From the NCBI GenBank assembly GCA_039196965.1, contig JBCCUK010000007.1:1-64000 (forward strand): a stretch of DNA of 64,000 nt, given 5' to 3'. The first letter of the stretch is position 1. Each line of letters opens with the position of its first letter. The position numbers were made by a program, and so were the translations under genes. The notes beneath the pieces were generated by a model. It ran no database searches. It was not told the DNA's origin and saw nothing but the letters and a program-made list of their open reading frames with translations. Shown one piece after another: positions 25,331 to 34,464 of this stretch. Source of the DNA: CALLCD01 sp039196965. Lineage in GTDB: Bacteria > Pseudomonadota > Alphaproteobacteria > Caulobacterales > Hyphomonadaceae.

Positions 25331-27580
25331 CTAATTTTCTGCTTTGCCCTTATAGTTAAGATTATGAAGAATCGCCCCAGGCAGGTTTGAATAATCGTCG
25401 GTCCACAACCGCCTTCCGTCCGATTTTAGAGGAAGCCAGCGATCATCGCCCAGTAGGGGACCGAGATGTTCTTCATCTCTTGCAAGCACTACGACACGAC
25501 TTGATTTCACGAACTCATGTTCAGGGATGTCTTCGGTGAAGAAAGTCCTTACTCGTCCTTCGACACCAAGATGATTTGCTAACCGCCCAATCATGGGACG
25601 CAGATCAACATGTCGATTGGAGATGTGAACGACTAGAAGCCCGCCCTCTGAAAGCCGTGAGAAATATGTTTCGAAGGCTTCGACAGTTAGCAAGTGCACT
25701 GGGATTGAATCGGAGCTGAAAGCGTCGAAGAGCATCAGATTGTAGTACTCTTCCGGATCGTCAAGTAACGCGAAGCGACCGTCGCCTAGAACAATCCTGG
25801 AGTTCTGTCCGCAATGGGAAAGATAATTGAATAGCGACGGATCGGCAGCAACCTTTGCCACAAGGGGGTCGATTTCCAGAAATGTAGCCTTTTGGTTTTC
25901 GCCTAGCAGACAGGCGACCGATCCAACGCCCAGTCCCAACACTGCAACATTTTCGGCGTCTTGCCATTCATTAAAGATCTGCCCGAGCGGTGTTACTTCA
26001 TTATAATAGCTGATAGGTGGAGGATTACTATCAAACTCAAGAAGCTGCGCGCCATGTATCGTAGTACCATGAAACATAACGCGCTCTTTATCCGTGGTTA
26101 CCGTTTTAACAACACCAAAGAAGCTTCTTTCTGACGTAATTTCATTACTCTTATAAGCGAATAGTCCGCCACCGCCGATGGCCATTGATGCTGCGGCTAC
26201 AAATGCGGCAAGCTTGTTATTGCGAATAATAATCAGCGTGAAGAAAGGAATCATAAGCAGCGCAAAGTCAAGATTTGGTGGCAATTCGATTTTTGCGAGT
26301 AGAGTCAATATACCCAACATGGCGACACTGATCGAGGCACCTAGAAATAACTTCTCGCGCCGTTCCTCGGGCAGGCGAATGAAACCCTCGCGGGCAAGCA
26401 AGGCCAGAACGAGCATAATTGGATATTCGATGATCGAATTGAACATGATCGGTGCAAGCAGGGCGTTAAACGAGCCGCCTAGCACCCCGCCAAAGGACAT
26501 AACTAGATAGAATTCCGTCAACCGGCCGGCGTGGGGGCGTGTCTTCGCCATAATACCATGGCAAACAAGAGCGGCGAAAGCCAGCGCAATGATGTCCATT
26601 ATGAAAAGTAGGGCGATGGGAAGGTTGGTTGGCAAAACAATTCCCAGAAGAACAATGCCTATGGCAAGCGGTAGTAATCTGCTGGATAGCTGTAAAGAGC
26701 TTGGTCCTGCCGAAGAGAAAACTACGATAAAGCTGCCAATATAAATAATAAGTGGCGGTGCCCAAAGAAATGGTGCTGAAGCTACGTCGGTCGCGATATG
26801 TGTCGTCGCACCGACTAGTAAACTCGAAGGAATAAAGGCGAGGCCGAGCCATTTCAGTCTTTGTAGCAACAATCCATTGTCTGAAATCATCTCAGCTTCT
26901 GGAGATGCTTCAATGGCTGCGACGCCTTCCACTCCGCGTCCCGTTCTCGAAGCGAGAAATCCACATCCCAAAAGAGCAGCGGCCAATACACCATATCCGA
27001 TGCTCCAGCTAAAAGTCTGATCAGCAACGGGAAGAAGGGGTTCCATTACAACTGGGTAAGCTATTAGGCCCAATAGGGACCCTGCATTGCTCGAGGCATA
27101 TAGGTGATATGGGTCAGCTGCATCGTGTCGGCCTGATCGCGAATACCAGGATTGTATCAGAGGCGCAGTTGCAGAGATTGCTGCAAATGGTGGTGCAATC
27201 GAGATTGCGAAAACTCCCATGAGCCAGAGTGTTGGAGACGAGACGTCGGGAGCTCCGAGCATATCCGTCAAGCCAAATGGCAGGACGAGAGCGGCAGCGA
27301 GCAAAACAGCACCATGGACGATTGTTTCTTTAAGAACGCTCTTCAGTTTCACAAGCAGGTGGGCGTAGATATATCCGATGAGTAGCGCCGCCTGAAAGCA
27401 TACAAGACTAACATTCCAGACAGCTGGTGTTCCACCAAGAACTGGCAGAGCCATTCTCGCGAACATTGGTTGCACCAGAAAAATCAGTCCTGCACTTAAG
27501 AAAATCGTAAATATATAAGGACTGGCTCCGACGGCGCTTTTTTGCGAGTGAGTGCCGATACGGTTTGTGATTTCAGTCAT
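25331..27580 (-). CDS. Fused membrane / spermidine-synthase-like protein
   Basis: About 749 residues from the ATG at 27578-27580 (AAGGA six bases upstream). The N-terminal ~500 residues hold many hydrophobic helices (for example PYIFTIFLSAGLIFLVQPMF, then GTPAVWN), as in the 'fused MFS/spermidine synthase' family. The C-terminal ~230 residues are a class I methyltransferase-like fold of spermidine synthase type: LGLGVGSVACLL (SAM-type loop), FLEIDP, LGDGRFALLD and NLMLFDAFSSDSIPVHLLT. Members are common but the substrate is not established, and the aminopropyl-transfer residues cannot be judged by eye, so I do not assign polyamine synthesis. It is a single gene, convergent with clpB and divergent from the MerR gene. 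Confidence 0.82.
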   Translation of the reverse strand: MTEITNRIGTHSQKSAVGASPYIFTIFLSAGLIFLVQPMFARMALPVLGGTPAVWNVSLVCFQAALLIGYIYAHLLVKLKSVLKETIVHGAVLLAAALVLPFGLTDMLGAPDVSSPTLWLMGVFAISIAPPFAAISATAPLIQSWYSRSGRHDAADPYHLYASSNAGSLLGLIAYPVVMEPLLPVADQTFSWSIGYGVLAAALLGCGFLASRTGRGVEGVAAIEASPEAEMISDNGLLLQRLKWLGLAFIPSSLLVGATTHIATDVASAPFLWAPPLIIYIGSFIVVFSSAGPSSLQLSSRLLPLAIGIVLLGIVLPTNLPIALLFIMDIIALAFAALVCHGIMAKTRPHAGRLTEFYLVMSFGGVLGGSFNALLAPIMFNSIIEYPIMLVLALLAREGFIRLPEERREKLFLGASISVAMLGILTLLAKIELPPNLDFALLMIPFFTLIIIRNNKLAAFVAAASMAIGGGGLFAYKSNEITSERSFFGVVKTVTTDKERVMFHGTTIHGAQLLEFDSNPPPISYYNEVTPLGQIFNEWQDAENVAVLGLGVGSVACLLGENQKATFLEIDPLVAKVAADPSLFNYLSHCGQNSRIVLGDGRFALLDDPEEYYNLMLFDAFSSDSIPVHLLTVEAFETYFSRLSEGGLLVVHISNRHVDLRPMIGRLANHLGVEGRVRTFFTEDIPEHEFVKSSRVVVLARDEEHLGPLLGDDRWLPLKSDGRRLWTDDYSNLPGAILHNLNYKGKAEN

Positions 27581-27702
27581 GGGAAATCCTTCACTATAGA
27601 GGCGCAATTAACCGATCTTGGTTGATATGCGGTTACTCAGTGTGCAGAAATTCGAGCATTCGTTAGCATTTTGATATGCGTCATTAATTTTTGCAGAAAG
27701 AC

Positions 27703-27733
27703 TTGAGCCGTCCCCAGGGGCCGGCCCGATAAG
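27703..27733 (+). promoter_or_regulatory. MerR-type 19-bp-spacer promoter
   Basis: A -35 element TTGAGC at 27703-27708 and a -10-like GATAAG at 27728-27733 are separated by 19 bp, the over-long spacing that MerR-family activators correct by twisting DNA. The spacer holds the dyad CCCC-A-GGGG (27712-27720). It lies 28 bp before the MerR-family gene, so it is probably autoregulatory. Confidence 0.6.
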
Positions 27734-27760
27734 GCTGATGTCCATAGGAGACGAGAAAAG

Positions 27761-28540
27761 ATGACCCAATTTCGGACGGCAAAGCAGATCACTGATCTTA
27801 CGGGCGTAAGTACTAAGGCGCTTCGACTGTATGAACAACGCGGACTGATTTCACCTGGGCGGACGACCGCCGGTTGGCGAGTGTATGGTCTGGACGAAAT
27901 TGTCCTGCTTCACAAAATACAGACACTGAAGTTGCTGGGTTTTTCTCTCGCTGAAGTATCCGGGCTGTTAAGGGATGGTATTGCCATCGATAAACTACTG
28001 GATGCTCAGGAAGTTCTTCTGAAAGAACAGAAGACGAGGCTGGATGTTGCCCTTGAGGTAGTGCACAAGGCCCAAATTCGGCTGTCATCCGAAGCCAGTC
28101 TTTCTACGGACGATCTAATCGAACTGACGAAGGAGACACTAGTGATAAGTGAATATGAATGGACGGAAGCTGACCAGAAACTCGCAGACCGCCACTATAC
28201 AAAAACGCAGCAGGACCAGATTGTGAAGCATAAAATGTCGGAGGCATTTCAGGCAGAGGTCGATGAGCTATGGACGGGTATTTTTGAAGATATTGAGAAA
28301 CTAAAGGACGGTCCAACTGATACGCCTGAAGCTCTTGAAATTGCCCGGCGCTGGCTGAAAGCATCAGATGTTTTCCACCAGGGCGATGCGGAAATGAGCA
28401 AAGCCAGCGATGCTTGGTACGAGGACGGTTATTCGAATCCGGAAACGGCGGAAAGTATGCCTTTCCCAAAAGAAACATGGGAATTTGCCAAGGCTGCTTT
28501 AGCGGCTTTGGAAGCTGCAGAGGAGGAACGCCCGTCTTAA
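27761..28540 (+). CDS. MerR-family regulator, TipA/SkgA-like
   Basis: 259 residues. The N-terminal winged helix (about 5-75: TAKQITDLTGVSTKALRLYEQRGLISPGRTTAGWRVY) is a classic MerR DNA-binding domain, followed by a dimer coiled coil (about 80-125). The C-terminal ~130 residues (with LADRHYTKTQQDQIVKHKMSEAF and a run of Trp and acidic residues) resemble the TipAS ligand-binding fold found in TipAL and the stationary-phase regulator SkgA. Family members respond to drugs or oxidative stress; the ligand here is unknown. AGGAGACGAG precedes the ATG, and a 19-bp-spacer promoter sits just upstream. Confidence 0.85.
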   Translation: MTQFRTAKQITDLTGVSTKALRLYEQRGLISPGRTTAGWRVYGLDEIVLLHKIQTLKLLGFSLAEVSGLLRDGIAIDKLLDAQEVLLKEQKTRLDVALEVVHKAQIRLSSEASLSTDDLIELTKETLVISEYEWTEADQKLADRHYTKTQQDQIVKHKMSEAFQAEVDELWTGIFEDIEKLKDGPTDTPEALEIARRWLKASDVFHQGDAEMSKASDAWYEDGYSNPETAESMPFPKETWEFAKAALAALEAAEEERPS

Positions 28541-28591
28541 TTGATATAGGTTTGGACTTAGAGGCTTTATCGCTTCCACCCTAGGCGTGGA

Positions 28592-30001
28592 TCAGCCGCT
28601 TTCGGAAACGTTGGCGGCTGCAACGTCTACCGGCAGAACCAGGTCAGTACGCAGACTGTCAACCTCGTTGCGTGTAGCTTTGAAGGCCGCCAATAGGTCG
28701 CCTTCCAGTGTCCGGCCGGTGGGCAGTTTCAGCCTCATGGCGTTCACGTGCTTGCCACTTACAATTACCTCGTAATGCAGGTGAGGTCCTGTGGAGGCTC
28801 CGGTTGATCCGACATAGCCGATGATGTCGCCCTGGCGGACCCGGCGACCTGACTTCACGCCCCGGCCATATCTAGAAAGATGAGCATAGGCTGTCTTGTA
28901 GCCATTGGCGTGTCTAATCCGGACATAGTTGCCATAGCCGCCATAGCGGGACGCGCGCTCGACCGTGCCATGCCCAGCGGCGAAAACCGGTGTTCCTGTT
29001 GGCGCGACAAAGTCAGTGCCCTTGTGCAGCCTTGTATAGCCAGAGATCGGGTGACGCCGTCTGCCGAAATTCGAGGACAGCCGCGCGCCATTGATCGGGG
29101 TTTTCATGAGAAAGCGGGTCGCGCTCTTGCCCTCAGACGTGAAGTAGTCCGCTTGGCCTGTATCCGCCGGCGCATGGCGGTAAAAGCCTTTTGTCAGAGC
29201 GCGGCCATTCAAAGCCGCGTACACAACTTCACCGGTTTTGACCTGATTGCCACGTTCATCCTCAAACGCCTCATAGACGATTTCGAATGCATCTCCTGGG
29301 TGAATTTCCCGCTGAAAATCGATGTCGAAGGCGAAGATCTGGGCAAAGTCGGCGACTTGTTGATCTGTGGCTCCGGCGGATAGAGCTGAATCATAAATAC
29401 TGGTGGTGATCTCTGTTTTTACGCGCCTTGGTGTTGATATTAGCTTTGTGTCGAGAGCCGTTGCGAAAAAAAATCCATCAGTCTGACGCTTGGCAATCAG
29501 GCCCTTCTCTGAGTCAGGACGCAAGGAGACCGCGATGAGTTCCGATGTACTTTCATCGAACTCAGCGTCGATCTTCAATCCCGCTCGCAGCCTGCGGGGG
29601 TCAAGGAAACCCTCTTTATAAAGAGCGTTGAGGGCAGACGCCGCTTCCGACCTGTCCGCACCAAGCTTTTCCAAAGTGGTTGTCAGTGTGCTGTTGCGCC
29701 GGAGTTTTCCGGTCTTTTTCAGCACCTTCAAAGGCGGCATTTCCGATTGGAAGTCGACCTTTAGAACGATCGGTTCAGCAGTCGCTGTATGTATGGCGGC
29801 GTCAGCAGAAAAAGACTGACTGAACTGCGCTTTGGCGAAATCGCGCACGGGCGTCCCATACTCACTTGCACCGACAAGCCAACCTATAGCACCTGTTGCC
29901 GCGATGCAGAAAAGTGGCAAAAGAAGAGTGCCTGAAAGACCGCTATTCAGTTTTCTGTTTACCGTTTTCAAATCAATCTCGTCTTGCTTCTGCCGGTTCA
30001 T
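28592..30001 (-). CDS. M23-family peptidoglycan endopeptidase
   Basis: 469 residues. A cytoplasmic tail and one membrane helix (about 22-45, GTLLLPLFCIAATGAIGWLVG) anchor it with the rest in the periplasm. A middle domain (about 75-300) looks like the OapA/LysM-like part of MepM-type proteins. The LytM domain follows (about 310-430), with the zinc motif HKGTDF, the central AYAHLSR and the final HLHYEV, so the metal ligands and catalytic His are all present and it should be an active DD-endopeptidase cutting peptide cross-links during wall growth. It converges with the MerR gene and is divergent from ydbH. Confidence 0.9.
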   Translation of the reverse strand: MNRQKQDEIDLKTVNRKLNSGLSGTLLLPLFCIAATGAIGWLVGASEYGTPVRDFAKAQFSQSFSADAAIHTATAEPIVLKVDFQSEMPPLKVLKKTGKLRRNSTLTTTLEKLGADRSEAASALNALYKEGFLDPRRLRAGLKIDAEFDESTSELIAVSLRPDSEKGLIAKRQTDGFFFATALDTKLISTPRRVKTEITTSIYDSALSAGATDQQVADFAQIFAFDIDFQREIHPGDAFEIVYEAFEDERGNQVKTGEVVYAALNGRALTKGFYRHAPADTGQADYFTSEGKSATRFLMKTPINGARLSSNFGRRRHPISGYTRLHKGTDFVAPTGTPVFAAGHGTVERASRYGGYGNYVRIRHANGYKTAYAHLSRYGRGVKSGRRVRQGDIIGYVGSTGASTGPHLHYEVIVSGKHVNAMRLKLPTGRTLEGDLLAAFKATRNEVDSLRTDLVLPVDVAAANVSESG

Positions 30002-30216
30002 CCGCCATCCTCCAGGTAACGAGCATCGCTCAATGTTTGACGCTCGTCAGCGCAGTAACGCCCCGGAAGTTATGCAGCTGATTTTATACCATCGCCTTGG
30101 AGGAAAGGTTAAAATCCTGTTGCAATTTAGCCAAAGCTACTATGGTCGTAAGGAAAGCAAGACTCAAGCCGGATTTGGCTTTCCATATGCAAGTTAATAT
30201 TGAGAAGGGGAGCGGT

Positions 30217-33200
30217 ATGCCGATGCGACGCTGGATCGCCGCGGCGCTGGTGGCCCTAATTGCTGGTTTTCTGATTGTTGTTTGGATCCAGCGGACTTCG
30301 ATAGCGGCGAGGGCTTTAACCGGTTGGTGCGATACAAATGGCTGGACATGCACGGCTGAACTCACGCGTATCGATCCAACGGCTGTGGTCGCCCGAAACC
30401 TCTCTATCAAGACTGCGGAAGGGCAGCCTGTGAGTGCAGAGCGCATCGATCTCGATCTGCGATGGCGGTGGTTTTTCAATCCATACATATCGAAGGTGTA
30501 TGCGGAAAAACCACAGATTAGGGGCCGCCTTTCGGAAGATGGGGTCGATCTTTTTGGCCTGGAAACCCTCTTAAATGCCGACGAAACATCCGGCGGTTCG
30601 GGCGCGCCGATACCGGAACTACAAGTCCGTAAGGGCAGTGTCCGTCTTGAGACGCCAGGGGGTGAGCTTAGTGCGTCGGTGGATGTGTCTGGGAAACCAT
30701 TTATGGACGGACGGGTGGATATAACTCTACCGGGTCAGGAATTCAGTGATGGAGACGATGTTCTTAGCTGGCCAGGCGGGCGGCTCGTTCTCAATTTCTC
30801 CGATGGCGAAACCAGCGGAAACATCGAATTGGAGAAGGGTCCTGTGCGTTTGCCGGGTCTGGCTGTGGAAAGTATTGAGCTCAACATCAACATAACCGAT
30901 GCTGGCGGAGCTATCAAAGCGGACGGAGCCTTCTCTGCAACATCAATTTCGCTCAACGATATAATGCTTGAATCAGCGAAGGCTGAACTGAAACTTGAAT
31001 CAGGCAGACCCGAGGGTGTTGCGTTTGTATCTATTTTGGCTGCAGTTGAAACACTGTCGCTGGATATTGAAACCGAGAGTCTTGCTATGGCCAGTGCTGG
31101 TATTGGCCACACAGGCGTATCCTTGCGCCTAACGTCAGCCGCTGTTCTGGAGGAACCCTACCTTGCTGGAGCAGTGTGTTTGATGTTGCATGATGTTGAA
31201 GGCCCTGTCGGTGCAGGTGCCTTTGCACTTACAGGCACTGGCAGAGTTTCGCAAAGTCCATCTGGCGCTTCGGTGTTTGACGGGTCCGTCACGGTGCAGA
31301 ATGGTAAACTGGCAGATGATATCATCACACCGTCTTTGGAAGTACTGGATTTACCGTCACCATTCTATGCCCACGGTCAGCAACTACAAACCGCGATACG
31401 TCGCGCGGCGTCGGACTTTAGCACTACGGTAGACGTTCTGGCCTCTTATGAAGATGATACAATTTCTGTATCTTCACGGACGGATATTTTACTTAAGGCA
31501 GCGTCTGGGGTGGTTGCGACCGCGTCTCCTTTTGCCGGTTTGAATTTGCTGAACGCCGAGGGAAATAAAATAGCCGCCCAGGGCACCTTTAAGTTGGAGG
31601 GAGGCGGTGGGCCTGAACTACTCCTTCGCGCGGATCGCATTTTGTATGAACCGGAAAGGGGGATTGAAGCGCATATCAGCGGTGCGGAGTTAAAAAGGTG
31701 GACAGTCGCCGATCGCTCCGTCGGTTTGCAAATTGAGGAAGCTGAAATATCAGACCATTCCGGCCCTCAGGCAGTGGCTAGGGGAAGTATCGCCGTGTCC
31801 GGACAGTTTCCGGGAATTGCTCTGAAGCGTACATCCTTGAATGGCGGTCTAATGATAAAATCCGTAGACGAGGAGTTGCAGGCGGATGTTCTTGGAAATG
31901 GCTGTATCGAGTTTAGCTCAAAGGGCGCGCGCGCTGAATCCCTCGTATTCGAGGCACTGGATCTCGATATCTGCCCTGAAAACCGTGTTCTCATAGCTGG
32001 CTCCCGGAATGCGTCGTCCAGCCGCGTTCCGCTCGGTGATATCGCAGTTGACTTCGCTACGGAAGAAACCTCAGGTACATTCCGTCTAAAGAGGGCCTTC
32101 GCGCAATTAGGAAACGCATCGGGCTTTCGTCTGGATCTGACAGGGAATGGGCTGGACGTCCCGCTAAATACAGGCAGCAATACGCTAACGATATCAAGCG
32201 AAGCCCCAGCCGTGTTCTTCTCTGCTGGTCAGGGACCATTTCGCTTTGGTGCATCTTTAGCGCGCGCGAGGTTTGAAGGTAGTCTTCTACCATTTGCTGT
32301 GGATGCGCAATCCTTTGATTTAAACGCGAGAGCTCCCGCTGCGGGCATCAAAGGGACGGTGGAGACATCAAGTGTCCGACTTACGGATCCGAATCCGGAT
32401 CCGCTTTTCAATCCTCTGGTTACTGACTTGTCCGGCACGCTCGATGATCTTGTTCTGACGCTTGAAGGCGATGTGTATGCGGATGGCGTATCTGCCCCCC
32501 TTGCAAGGACACTCACACAACTCGATCTCTCATCTCTTGCAGGACAGGTCGAATTGGATACCTATCCGCTTGTCTTCAGAACGGGCGGCTTCCAACCGAC
32601 TGATATCTCGGAACGCTTGCGAGGTATTCTGACCGATGCCACTGGCGCGCTCTCCGGATCAGCCACGGTTGATATCGACGGCGGGCAAATGTCCGGCACC
32701 GGATTTGTCGAAGTGTCTGACCTGTCCTTCAAGACGTTCAACTTCGGCACCATTTCAGGCGTGAACAGCCGGATTGAGTTTTCCGACTTGCTTGGCCTCA
32801 GAACACCATCAGAACAGCGCCTTCGGATTGGGGAGATGAATGTCGGTCTGCCGCTTCTTGATGGGGTGGTGTCCTTTCAGCTGCATGGGCCAACGGAAGC
32901 CAGCCTGCAGGACGCCCGCTGGCCGCTTGCAGGGGGCGTTTTGTCAGTACGACCTATGGATTGGCGTCTTGGAGCTGCAAGCCAAAAGGTCACTGTTGCG
33001 GCTGAGGGCGTGGAGCTTGAAGAACTGCTGGCAGTCCTTGCAGTTCCAAAGCTGAAAGCAACGGGTACAGTCTCGGGGACGTTTCCTGTCGATATTGAGG
33101 GAGCGAACATATTTGTTCGCGATGCGCGCTTTGTGGCGGACCCTCCGGGTGGAACACTGGCCTATTCAGGCGAAGAGACGGATGCTGTCGCAGAAGGCAA

Positions 33201-33471
33201 TCAGTACGCCGAAATCGCGTTCGATGCTCTTAAACGTCTTGATTACTCCGTCATGGAACTCGGCGCAAATGGTAATCTGATAGGTGATCTTCTCGTCACC
33301 GCAGTCATAATTGGTAGCAATCCCGATGTCCTTAATGGTGCCGACTTTAAATACAATATCTCCATCGATTCCCGTCTTGCCGAATTGCTAACATCGCTGC
33401 GAGGATCACCTTTGGAGACTTATGCGGGCGAAGCATATGAGCTGATTACCGAGGATGAAGGCGGCAGATGA
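30217..33471 (+). CDS. ydbH: YdbH-like AsmA-family intermembrane transport protein
   Basis: About 1084 residues from the ATG at 30217 (GAAGGGGAG upstream; a longer frame from 30097 has no site). One N-terminal membrane helix (MPMRRWIAAALVALIAGFLIVVW) is followed by a long periplasmic part full of beta-strand repeats with DxxL/GxxxL patterns, and a C-terminal domain typical of YdbH (GFVEVSDLSFKTFNFGTISGV, about 830-880). In E. coli YdbH, with TamB and YhdP, forms a hydrophobic groove bridging the envelope for phospholipid transfer, and works with the lipoprotein YnbE. Here ynbE and ydbL follow directly, which confirms the assignment despite low sequence similarity. Confidence 0.85.
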   Translation: MPMRRWIAAALVALIAGFLIVVWIQRTSIAARALTGWCDTNGWTCTAELTRIDPTAVVARNLSIKTAEGQPVSAERIDLDLRWRWFFNPYISKVYAEKPQIRGRLSEDGVDLFGLETLLNADETSGGSGAPIPELQVRKGSVRLETPGGELSASVDVSGKPFMDGRVDITLPGQEFSDGDDVLSWPGGRLVLNFSDGETSGNIELEKGPVRLPGLAVESIELNINITDAGGAIKADGAFSATSISLNDIMLESAKAELKLESGRPEGVAFVSILAAVETLSLDIETESLAMASAGIGHTGVSLRLTSAAVLEEPYLAGAVCLMLHDVEGPVGAGAFALTGTGRVSQSPSGASVFDGSVTVQNGKLADDIITPSLEVLDLPSPFYAHGQQLQTAIRRAASDFSTTVDVLASYEDDTISVSSRTDILLKAASGVVATASPFAGLNLLNAEGNKIAAQGTFKLEGGGGPELLLRADRILYEPERGIEAHISGAELKRWTVADRSVGLQIEEAEISDHSGPQAVARGSIAVSGQFPGIALKRTSLNGGLMIKSVDEELQADVLGNGCIEFSSKGARAESLVFEALDLDICPENRVLIAGSRNASSSRVPLGDIAVDFATEETSGTFRLKRAFAQLGNASGFRLDLTGNGLDVPLNTGSNTLTISSEAPAVFFSAGQGPFRFGASLARARFEGSLLPFAVDAQSFDLNARAPAAGIKGTVETSSVRLTDPNPDPLFNPLVTDLSGTLDDLVLTLEGDVYADGVSAPLARTLTQLDLSSLAGQVELDTYPLVFRTGGFQPTDISERLRGILTDATGALSGSATVDIDGGQMSGTGFVEVSDLSFKTFNFGTISGVNSRIEFSDLLGLRTPSEQRLRIGEMNVGLPLLDGVVSFQLHGPTEASLQDARWPLAGGVLSVRPMDWRLGAASQKVTVAAEGVELEELLAVLAVPKLKATGTVSGTFPVDIEGANIFVRDARFVADPPGGTLAYSGEETDAVAEGNQYAEIAFDALKRLDYSVMELGANGNLIGDLLVTAVIIGSNPDVLNGADFKYNISIDSRLAELLTSLRGSPLETYAGEAYELITEDEGGR

Positions 33472-33556
33472 GGATGAACGGTCGCACCTGCCGATATTCA
33501 ATTGATGTTCAGCTGACCTGTGACTATTTAGAGAAGCGACCTTGCAGGAGGCTACT

Positions 33557-33739
33557 ATGAAGTACGCACTCGGATTGGCATTTGCCGTGATGTTGTCGGC
33601 TTGCTCACCCACCGTGAAACTTGAAGCGCCTGACAAGCCCATAGAGATCAATCTGAACGTCAAAATTGATCAGGAAGTCCGTGTTCGCCTCGACAAGGAT
33701 GTCGAAGACTTGATCTCAGACAACCCCGATCTGTTCTAA
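33557..33739 (+). CDS. ynbE: YnbE-like outer-membrane lipoprotein
   Basis: 60 residues from the ATG at 33557, with AGGAGG five bases upstream; a frame from 33542 lacks a site. The signal peptide ends in a lipobox LSAC with Cys16 as lipid-bearing residue. The short mature part (KLEAPDKPIEINLNVKIDQEV) is the conserved YnbE region, whose strand is thought to extend the YdbH beta groove at the outer membrane. It lies between ydbH and ydbL, all on the same strand with short gaps. Confidence 0.85.
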   Translation: MKYALGLAFAVMLSACSPTVKLEAPDKPIEINLNVKIDQEVRVRLDKDVEDLISDNPDLF

Positions 33740-33751
33740 GGAGGGTTTCCC

Positions 33752-34111
33752 ATGTCGTTATTTGCTGATCTGCGCGTTCTTTTTCTGGGGACTTTTCTGC
33801 TTATTGGGTTCGCCCTGGCAAGCCCAGTGGCCCATGCCGCTGATCCTGTGATCGATACGGCCAAAGTCGAAGGAGAGGTCGGAGAGCGACCGGACGGTTA
33901 TCTGGGACTGGTCGATGGATCAGTGGAACCTGCCGTTCGCCGAAGGGTCGACGAGATCAATGCGCGTCGCCGTGCGCTCTATGAACGCTTAGCAAGAGAG
34001 AAAGGCGCGACGGTCGAACAGGTCGGTTTTCTCACAGGTGAGAAGCAAATTGCCGGCACGCCGTCCGGACAATACTACATGGCCACAAATGGTAGATGGG
34101 TGAAAAAGTAA
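33752..34111 (+). CDS. ydbL: YdbL family (DUF1318) periplasmic protein
   Basis: 119 residues. A cleavable signal peptide ends near VAHAA (residue ~30). The mature part has the DUF1318 pattern GYLGLVDG and VDEINARRRALYERLAREKGATVEQVG, ending in YYMATNGRWVKK. In E. coli YdbL is reported to prevent unproductive YdbH-YnbE contacts. The start has AAGGAGGG upstream, inside the end of ynbE's gap of 12 bp. Charged Arg-rich helix at about 75-100 is notable. Confidence 0.85.
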   Translation: MSLFADLRVLFLGTFLLIGFALASPVAHAADPVIDTAKVEGEVGERPDGYLGLVDGSVEPAVRRRVDEINARRRALYERLAREKGATVEQVGFLTGEKQIAGTPSGQYYMATNGRWVKK

Positions 34112-34115
34112 TCCC

Positions 34116-34352
34116 ATGTCTCTAAGTCGATCGACACTTATAACCCTTTTGCTGTCGGCATTTGGTCTGGTTTTTCTTTTCTGGCTCACAACCCGTGTTG
34201 CTGTCCAAAACGGTGTTCAATTGGGCATGCATGGCTGGATTGCCATCGCACTCGGCTCAATTTTGTCACTCCTTTTGTCCGCTGTGTTGTTCGGTCTTAC
34301 CTTTCACAGCGCCAAATCCGGCCATGATGAGCGGGTAGACCCTCCCACTTGA
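34116..34352 (+). CDS. Small two-helix membrane protein
   Basis: 78 residues, not recognised. It has two hydrophobic segments (about 5-26 and 38-64) with a short loop, so it is probably an inner-membrane hairpin protein with a polar C-terminal tail. It starts 4 bp after the ydbL stop, so it is co-transcribed with ydbH-ynbE-ydbL. This fourth gene is not part of the operon in E. coli as I know it, so it may be a lineage-specific partner. Confidence 0.65.
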   Translation: MSLSRSTLITLLLSAFGLVFLFWLTTRVAVQNGVQLGMHGWIAIALGSILSLLLSAVLFGLTFHSAKSGHDERVDPPT

Positions 34353-34385
34353 AGCTTTGTTTCGAACCTGGCGGTAATATATAAT

Positions 34386-34402
34386 CTTCGTCCGTGACGA
34401 AG
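34386..34402 (+). terminator. Small hairpin after the ydbH operon
   Basis: CTTCGT at 34386-34391 and ACGAAG at 34397-34402 form a 6-bp stem with a CCGTG loop, followed by TTTG. A weak terminator between the ydbH operon and chpT is possible. Confidence 0.35.
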
Positions 34403-34464
34403 TTTGCCCATGATATGCCAGAATCAGTTATGAGGTTCGGAAAACTCAAAAAGGGCTACCCCCA

